From: Acinetobacter sp.
Lineage (GTDB): Bacteria > Pseudomonadota > Gammaproteobacteria > Pseudomonadales > Moraxellaceae
Direction: 5' to 3'
Length of the DNA stretch: 56,617 bases
Assembly (NCBI GenBank): GCA_030152275.1
Contig: JASLHF010000074.1
Location: forward strand, 1-56,617
A model generated the notes under the pieces. That model had not been told where the DNA came from. It did not search any database and saw only the letters and a program-made list of their open reading frames with translations. Shown here piece after piece: positions 51,840 to 56,617 of the stretch (position 1 is the stretch's first letter; every line of letters starts with the position of its first letter). The translations under genes and the position numbers were made by a program.

Positions 51840-51957
51840 CCTTGCGGAACATGTTCCTCACCTTTAAAAAGGAGGGGGTTTTCTGTTACTAAAAAATAAT
51901 TTGAGTTACAGAAGTTCCCCTCTTTGAAAAAGAGGGGTTAGGGGAGATTTTTCTATA
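51840..51957. repeat. REP-like palindromic intergenic repeats between mesX and mesD
   Basis: Two hairpins: a G/C-rich one near 51835-51883 (TCCTCCCC ... AGGAGGGGG, imperfect) and one at 51917-51937 with arms CCCCTCTTT/AAAGAGGGG and GTTAGGGGAGA after it. The second resembles the element at 24241 (CCCTCTCCTT/AAGGAGAGGG followed by TTAGGGAGAGG). Confidence 0.75.
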
Positions 51958-51958
51958 A

Positions 51959-52948
51959 TTAAGCTGCAACACCATTTTTCACAGTAAAATTAGCAGCCCA
52001 TTGCTCAAGTTCTTCTTTGTATGGCGTGATGAAGTTTTCTTCAGTCCATTTGCCTTGTTTTACCGCCAATTGACCACGTTCAACACGGTCATACACAATA
52101 CGGGTTAACGAGTAATCGCCATAGCTTAAGCTTGGTTGATACACTAAGCCTGCAACCGAATTGGTGTTATAAATTTCTGGACGGTAGATTTTTTGGAAGC
52201 TTTCCATAGTGCTGATGGCACTGATCAATTCGAAATCTGTATAGTCGCTTAACAGGTTATTTGCAGAATAGAATGCCAAAGGTGCAGTCGCATTTTCAGG
52301 TTTGAAGTAACGAACGCTTAAGCCCATTTTTGCAAAATAATCATCGGTACGTGAATAGTCATCATTGGTGTATTCCACACCTAAGATAGGATGAACATTT
52401 GCAGTGCGATAATAGGTTTTAGTGGTTGAAACACTTAAACAAATCACTGGCTGCTTATTAAATTCGGCTTTAAATACGTCTGAATTAACCAAATGTTGAT
52501 AAAGCTTACCGTGTAAATCACCAAAGTCTTCAGGCTTTTCATTGAACTTGCAGCCCAGTGCCGGCAATACCACGCTAAAGTCATAATCGCGCACATAAGA
52601 TGAAAAGCTGTTGCCGATCATGCCTTCAATACGTTCATTGGTTTTATGGTCAATGATGGTGCTTTTTAAAGTTTCAATGAACGGGAAAGTTTGACCGTTG
52701 CCTTCAACATCGATCTCTGCAGAGATAATGTCAATTTCAAGTGAATAACGATCTGCATTTGGGTTATCGCAGCTTGCCAATGTATTAAAGCGGTTGTTGA
52801 TCATCGCCAACGTTCTGCGTAAGTTTTCTTCACGGTGTTCGCCACGCGCCAAGTTCGCAAAGTTTGTGGTTAGACGTGTGTTGTCCGCTGGCTGATAGTT
52901 TTCATCAAAACGGATGCGTTTAATTGAACATGCAAATTTTTCGCTCAT
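51959..52948 (-). CDS. mesX: MesX, DUF1852 partner of MesD
   Basis: A 329-residue cytoplasmic protein of the DUF1852 family, starting MSEKFACSIKRIRFDENYQP from ATG at 52948; an in-frame GTG at 52960 is less likely. DUF1852 is the partner required by MesD methionine synthases. It is the first gene of the group, with mesD, the flavin reductase and TauE downstream. No catalytic motif can be named from sequence. AGGTGG lies 8 bases upstream of the start. Confidence 0.9.
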   Translation of the reverse strand: MSEKFACSIKRIRFDENYQPADNTRLTTNFANLARGEHREENLRRTLAMINNRFNTLASCDNPNADRYSLEIDIISAEIDVEGNGQTFPFIETLKSTIIDHKTNERIEGMIGNSFSSYVRDYDFSVVLPALGCKFNEKPEDFGDLHGKLYQHLVNSDVFKAEFNKQPVICLSVSTTKTYYRTANVHPILGVEYTNDDYSRTDDYFAKMGLSVRYFKPENATAPLAFYSANNLLSDYTDFELISAISTMESFQKIYRPEIYNTNSVAGLVYQPSLSYGDYSLTRIVYDRVERGQLAVKQGKWTEENFITPYKEELEQWAANFTVKNGVAA

Positions 52949-52960
52949 GGGAATGACCAC

Positions 52961-53699
52961 CTAATTTTTAAGATTTAATCTAAATTTCTTCAATGAAGAG
53001 ATTTATACCTCAAACCTTAGCTGAATAAAAATGATTTAATCTAAGTCAGAAGTGAATGAAATTCATGCTTAAGGTTTTATATAGATAGTCAGCCAATATC
53101 CACATACTCGAAATGCAAAAAATATCAATATAAACTATTGTTAATGAATTAATTTTAAAAATAAAAGGGAAACAACTGAACGTGAATAGGATAGTAATTT
53201 CTACTGCGGAAATTTTGCTGAACTGTGGGAAAATTTAGAATGGCGTTTGCAAAAATAATGAGTTGGGTGCTTTACAGTCGATAAAAAATATATAAATGGA
53301 CTATAGATGAAGTCAAAATTTGGTTAATTGTTTGAATTAGAGCCATGAAAATATTCCATGTTTATTTTAAATTTTCATGAAACATGATATTTAAATGAAT
53401 TACTTTCATCTTATTGAACCATCATTTCTATAAATAAAATTAAGAGTAAAGATTAAGTTCATACTGCTTTCACCAATTTTTTAACATTACGCTTTGTTGA
53501 CTTCGTTTGAGAATCTAAGATTTTAATCATACAAATAAAAAGTTCTTAATTATTTATGATTAAATTTCAAGCAGAACAAAAGGTGAAATCATTACAATTT
53601 CACCTTTAAAAATATTTGCAGGCATATCCAGCCCAAACTGGTGATTTTTACGATTTAAATCCATTCATCATTATTGAGTATTTCAAAAAAATAATTTTT
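52961..53699. other. Long AT-rich intergenic region between mesX and mopR
   Basis: About 740 bases without a recognised gene. It should contain the mesX promoter on the right of the mesX start and the 3' end of mopR. A stem-loop at 53579-53607 lies near mopR. I looked for a SAM riboswitch-like layout upstream of mesX and saw none. Confidence 0.55.
53579..53607 (-). terminator. Hairpin downstream of mopR
   Basis: An 11-bp perfect stem AAAGGTGAAAT/ATTTCACCTTT with loop CATTACA, about 93 bases after the mopR stop. It has no clean T run on the mopR strand, so termination is likely but not certain. Confidence 0.6.
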
Positions 53700-55385
53700 C
53701 TAAACCTCTACTATTTTCTTTAACCTATATTCTAAAGTTGCTCGAGTTATACCCAGCATTCGAGCCGCTTCAGAAACATTTTGGCGGCTTTTATCCATTG
53801 CTGTACGTATAATTCTTTGCTCAAATTGATCCAAAGAAAATTTTTCATTGAATAAATCATCTAGATTGCTAAAAGATGAGACTTGGTCTTCCTGCTGTCT
53901 ATCCAGATTTTGATGCTGTGGAAATAGGCTGTCCAACTTAATTTCTTGTTGATGGTCAGTCAATAAGGTCGCTCTTTCCAATAAGTTTTCCAGTTCTCGA
54001 ATATTGCCAGGCCATTCATATTTCATCATGAAATTCTTTGCCTTATCACTTAATCCTTTTAACGTTTTGCCATACATATTTTCAAAACGTGTTAAAAAAT
54101 GGTTAATTAATAGAGGAATGTCCTCACGGCGTTCACGTAATGGCGGAATCATCACAGGGAAAATATTTAAGCGATAGTAAAGATCTGCACGAAAGCGTCC
54201 ATCTTTCACAGCTTGCTCTAAGTCTTCATTGGTTGCAGCAACAATGCGCACATCTGCTTTGCGGGTTTTACAATCCCCTACACGCTCAAATTCGCCTTCT
54301 TGCAACATCCGCAATAATGTTGCTTGCGCACGCGGGGATAGTTCGATCACTTCATCAAGGAAAATTGTGCCGCCATGTGCACGTTCAAATTTTCCAATAC
54401 GGGTTTGTAATGCACCTGTAAAAGCCCCTTTTTCTACACCAAATAATTCGGCTTCAATCAGATCTGGCGGAATACTGGCGCAGTTCACAGCAACGAAAGG
54501 CTCTGCTTTACGTTGACTTCCGACATGTACACCACGCGCAAATGCTTCCTTGCCCACGCCAGTTTCACCTTGTAAAAGTACGGCAACTTTACTGCCTGCG
54601 GCCTTCTTGAGTAAGTCACAAACTTTTCGATACGCTACAGACTCACCAACTGCATCGAACATGGTGTAGTCACTTTCAGCTTCGGTATAAATATTTTTCT
54701 TTAATTCATTCAACTCTGCTTGCAAGGCAATAATTTCATCAGATACTGCATCTGGCGACATAAAGCGGATCAGTTCATCTGAGTTTTCCCACTCACTCAA
54801 AGGTTTACCAATAATTCGACAATGCTCATCACCTTTTGCAACACAGTGGGTTTCTTGGTAAATAATGGTTTGTCCCATCACAAAACTGCTATAGCCGCAG
54901 GCATAACCTAATAGCATCCAGCATGCAGGCTCTTCCGATGGACCAAACTCACTCAAATGCACTTCAGCTTCAAAAGAATTAAGCCAATCAAAATCTGCAT
55001 AAAACTCTTTTTGATCATGACTTAAATGGAGTTCATTGACATCAACCTGCACCATGCCTCGGATGCCATGCATTTGTGGCCCTGCCATAAAAGCCTCAGC
55101 TTCATTCAGATTCGGACGAAGTTTTGAAGTTACTTCTGCATCACGCATACCTGCCTGATAACCGCAACGTATAAAAAAATGTTTGGTTCTTTCCAAACCC
55201 AACATATTAAAGAGGTCTTTTCTGAGAAAACCTAAAATACTGGTATGCATCAGCAGCATTCGGTTTTCATCAAACCAAATCTGTCCATGTTGGGTATCAA
55301 AAATAATTTTATCCAATAAATCTTGAATATCCTTATTCTGTTCAAGGATCTGCTTATAGACCTTCACATCTTTGGCTTTGGGCAT
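53700..55385 (-). CDS. mopR: Sigma-54-dependent phenol-sensing activator MopR
   Basis: A 561-residue XylR/DmpR-type regulator. Residues 1-225 form the sensor domain with the V4R fold; in the numbering from this start, H106 and W134 line the phenol pocket, and C155, E178, C181 and C189 form the zinc site, exactly as in A. calcoaceticus MopR. The AAA+ module has Walker A GETGVGKE and the sigma-54 contact loop GAFTGA. A Fis-type helix-turn-helix ends the protein (VSEAARMLGITRATLEYRL). Matching numbering supports ATG at 55385 over 55394. It is divergent from the phenol hydroxylase operon it should activate. Confidence 0.95.
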   Translation of the reverse strand: MPKAKDVKVYKQILEQNKDIQDLLDKIIFDTQHGQIWFDENRMLLMHTSILGFLRKDLFNMLGLERTKHFFIRCGYQAGMRDAEVTSKLRPNLNEAEAFMAGPQMHGIRGMVQVDVNELHLSHDQKEFYADFDWLNSFEAEVHLSEFGPSEEPACWMLLGYACGYSSFVMGQTIIYQETHCVAKGDEHCRIIGKPLSEWENSDELIRFMSPDAVSDEIIALQAELNELKKNIYTEAESDYTMFDAVGESVAYRKVCDLLKKAAGSKVAVLLQGETGVGKEAFARGVHVGSQRKAEPFVAVNCASIPPDLIEAELFGVEKGAFTGALQTRIGKFERAHGGTIFLDEVIELSPRAQATLLRMLQEGEFERVGDCKTRKADVRIVAATNEDLEQAVKDGRFRADLYYRLNIFPVMIPPLRERREDIPLLINHFLTRFENMYGKTLKGLSDKAKNFMMKYEWPGNIRELENLLERATLLTDHQQEIKLDSLFPQHQNLDRQQEDQVSSFSNLDDLFNEKFSLDQFEQRIIRTAMDKSRQNVSEAARMLGITRATLEYRLKKIVEV

Positions 55386-55601
55386 GATATCCATCCTTGG
55401 CTATATATCATTGTGAATGCACCCTTGATCTTACCTAATTCCGACTCATTTGGTTTCTATCTTATTTTTATATTTGTATACCTTTAAGGTATTTTAAATA
55501 AATATATCGATAAATTATGCAGTTAAAAAAATTCACATTTCAAAATAATTTCTCACCGTTCATGTCCCAAACGATAAAAACCGATTCATTTCTACAATCT
55601 A

Positions 55602-55617
55602 TTCATCAAATCATGAA
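55602..55617 (+). promoter_or_regulatory. MopR upstream activator site 1
   Basis: Inverted repeat TTCATCAAATCATGAA, symmetric in its outer five bases. It is 33 bases centre to centre from site 2, about three helical turns, as expected for a cooperatively bound bacterial enhancer-binding protein. Sequence resembles DmpR/XylR sites in layout, not in base identity. Confidence 0.7.
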
Positions 55618-55634
55618 AAGCATCAAAAATAATA

Positions 55635-55650
55635 TTCATCAAATGATGAA
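55635..55650 (+). promoter_or_regulatory. MopR upstream activator site 2
   Basis: A perfect palindrome TTCATCAAATGATGAA. It lies about 85 bases upstream of the sigma-54 promoter, within the usual 80-150-base range for such activators. Confidence 0.75.
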
Positions 55651-55723
55651 ATTAATCTGATTGATTCACTCGAGTTTTTATTTAAAAATTTTAAACAATT
55701 GAAAAATATAAAATTATCTGAGT

Positions 55724-55740
55724 TGGCACAGTTATTGAAT
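55724..55740 (+). promoter_or_regulatory. Sigma-54 promoter of the mop operon
   Basis: TGGCAC-N5-TTGAA matches the -24/-12 consensus TGGCAC-N5-TTGCA, except A in place of C at the last GC of -12. Transcription should begin near 55749. The divergent MopR and upstream sites support the call. Confidence 0.82.
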
Positions 55741-55752
55741 TAGATATAACAA

Positions 55753-55785
55753 ACGCAAGGTTGCGTCACCGACATGATGTCAGTG
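55753..55785 (+). other. Two small hairpins in the mop mRNA leader
   Basis: ACGCAAGGTTGCGT (55753-55766) is a perfect stem with a 2-base loop, followed at once by CACC-GACAT-G-ATGTC-AGTG (55767-55785). Both fall right after the inferred transcription start. They could protect the 5' end of the message or affect translation. Confidence 0.45.
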
Positions 55786-55807
55786 CAAAGATAGAAGGAT
55801 GATCATT

Positions 55808-56092
55808 ATGCATCAGACACAACAAGACCAACTCACTAAATACATTCGTATTACAGGTGATCGTGATGCCAGATTTGTTGAATTCGACTTTGCAATTCAC
55901 GATCCAACCTTATTCGTCGAATTGGTTTTACCACAAGAAGCCTTTCAACATTTTTGTGAAATAAACCAAGTCGTGGAAATGACCGCAGAGCAGCAAGCTT
56001 GGAATGATGCGCAGGAAGACAAATGGCGTTATGGCGTAGAACCAACTGTACTTAACCCCGCTTTAAAACATGCAGATCAAGAAGATCAGTAA
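55808..56092 (+). CDS. mopK: Phenol hydroxylase component P0 (MopK-like)
   Basis: A 94-residue protein of the DmpK/MopK family. It begins MHQTQQDQLTKYIRITGDRD and contains the ARFVEFDFAIHDP block. It is needed to assemble the iron-containing oxygenase of multicomponent phenol hydroxylase. The ATG at 55808 is preferred because GAAGG lies 9 bases before it; an earlier ATG at 55799 overlaps that site. It is the first gene of the mop operon and is followed 18-21 bases later by mopL. Confidence 0.92.
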   Translation: MHQTQQDQLTKYIRITGDRDARFVEFDFAIHDPTLFVELVLPQEAFQHFCEINQVVEMTAEQQAWNDAQEDKWRYGVEPTVLNPALKHADQEDQ

Positions 56093-56113
56093 TACATCCA
56101 TAAGGAGATCATG

Positions 56114-56617
56114 ATGACTTTAGAAATTAAAACTTCCAATGTCGAGCCTATTCGCCAGACTTATGCCTATATTGAACGTCGTTTTGGCAGTAAGCCTGCA
56201 ACACGTTATCAAGAAGTGAGTTTTGATGTACAAGCAACGACCAACTTCCATTATCGTCCTTTATGGAAACCTGAAAAGACCTTGAATGATAAAACTCATA
56301 CTGCCTTACAAATGCAGGATTGGTATGTGTTTAAAGACCCGCGTCAGTTCTACTACGGCGCTTATGTACAGCATCGTGCCCGTTTGCAAGATACTGCTGA
56401 AAGCAATTATGCCTTCTTTGAAAAACGTTTCTTGGTTGAAAATATCAGCGAAGACGTGAAGCAAAAAATCATCACCTGCTTACTGCCATTTCGCTATGTA
56501 GAGCAAACGGCAAATTTACACATGATGTCAGGCAGTGCTTATGGTTACGGCACAGTGATTACCCAAGCCTGTATTTTTGCGGCAATGGATCGTCTCGGCA
56601 TGGCGCAATATATTTCA
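56114..56617 (+). CDS. mopL: Phenol hydroxylase oxygenase beta subunit P1 (MopL-like), partial
   Basis: The first 168 codons of a DmpL/MopL-like subunit. It begins TLEIKTSNVEPIRQTYAYIE and has the FHYRPLWKPEKTL and DWYVFKDPRQFYYGAYVQ blocks of the non-catalytic helical subunit of phenol hydroxylase. AAGGAG lies at 56102-56107; ATG at 56111 or 56114 could be the start. The gene is cut by the end of the window. Confidence 0.93.
   Translation, partial: MTLEIKTSNVEPIRQTYAYIERRFGSKPATRYQEVSFDVQATTNFHYRPLWKPEKTLNDKTHTALQMQDWYVFKDPRQFYYGAYVQHRARLQDTAESNYAFFEKRFLVENISEDVKQKIITCLLPFRYVEQTANLHMMSGSAYGYGTVITQACIFAAMDRLGMAQYIS

Larger units (their letters stand above)
55395..55807. promoter_or_regulatory. 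mopR-mopK intergenic regulatory region
   Basis: About 410 bases between divergent mopR and mopK. It contains two palindromic upstream activator sites, a sigma-54 promoter and a leader with two hairpins, listed separately. The promoter of mopR itself is not evident. Confidence 0.85.

Noticed and set aside
52961..53699. Possible methionine riboswitch upstream of mesX
   Set aside because: No SAM-type aptamer layout or leader terminator could be recognised by eye; the region is simply AT-rich. A covariance-model scan would settle it.
1..56617. CRISPR arrays, insertion sequences, prophage or integron genes
   Set aside because: No regularly spaced repeats, transposase, integrase or capsid-like proteins were seen anywhere in the window.

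Overview
The window looks like a chromosomal segment of an Acinetobacter species, probably an environmental one. The reasons are gene content and order: rpsF-rpsR-rplI then dnaB and alr; a PACE chlorhexidine transporter with a divergent LysR regulator; a MesD/MesX methionine synthase pair; and a MopR-type phenol regulator divergent from a phenol hydroxylase operon. Base composition is moderately AT-rich and intergenic DNA is very AT-rich. The genus is inferred from gene content alone. I see no rRNA, tRNA, CRISPR array, intact insertion sequence or prophage.

Layout. 1-3.6 kb: ribosomal protein operon, replicative helicase and alanine racemase. 3.7-8.9 kb: a four-gene operon for an Anbu proteasome-like peptidase, a transglutaminase-like protein, an alpha-E protein and a circularly permuted ATP-grasp protein, with a divergent WYL regulator. 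9-21.8 kb: a membrane-anchored glutamate-synthase-like protein, a lipase and YdcF-family pair, murB and a low-molecular-weight phosphatase, an iron-type alcohol dehydrogenase, an OmpW porin, a frameshifted thioesterase and dnaX with two downstream-of-terminus small genes of unknown role. 22-28.7 kb: a class-C beta-lactamase-like hydrolase, then a MaoC/FabG4 pair divergent from a thiolase (the htdX-fabG4-fadA2 arrangement known from mycobacteria), then a second OmpW. 28.9-36.1 kb: aceI/aceR, transaldolase, a LeuE-type exporter, an SMR/TetR pair with a clear operator, a lipoprotein esterase and two universal stress proteins. 36.1-37.0 kb is a very AT-rich stretch without a convincing gene.

37-42 kb: a YdgA-family protein and a tight three-gene operon of a GNAT-like protein, a GH3-like adenylating enzyme and a second GNAT. 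This is the best candidate for an undescribed pathway: the gene set suggests acyl activation followed by transfer to an amine. 42-49 kb: clpB with a visible heat-shock promoter, an aldo/keto reductase, a Crp/Vfr regulator, OsmC and TehB. 49-53 kb: TauE/SafE, flavin reductase, MesD and MesX, a folate-independent methionine synthase system. 53.7 kb to the end: mopR, two palindromic activator sites, a sigma-54 promoter, mopK and the start of mopL.

Several start codons were moved inward from the longest open frame because a ribosome binding site, lipobox or known family numbering supports the shorter form.
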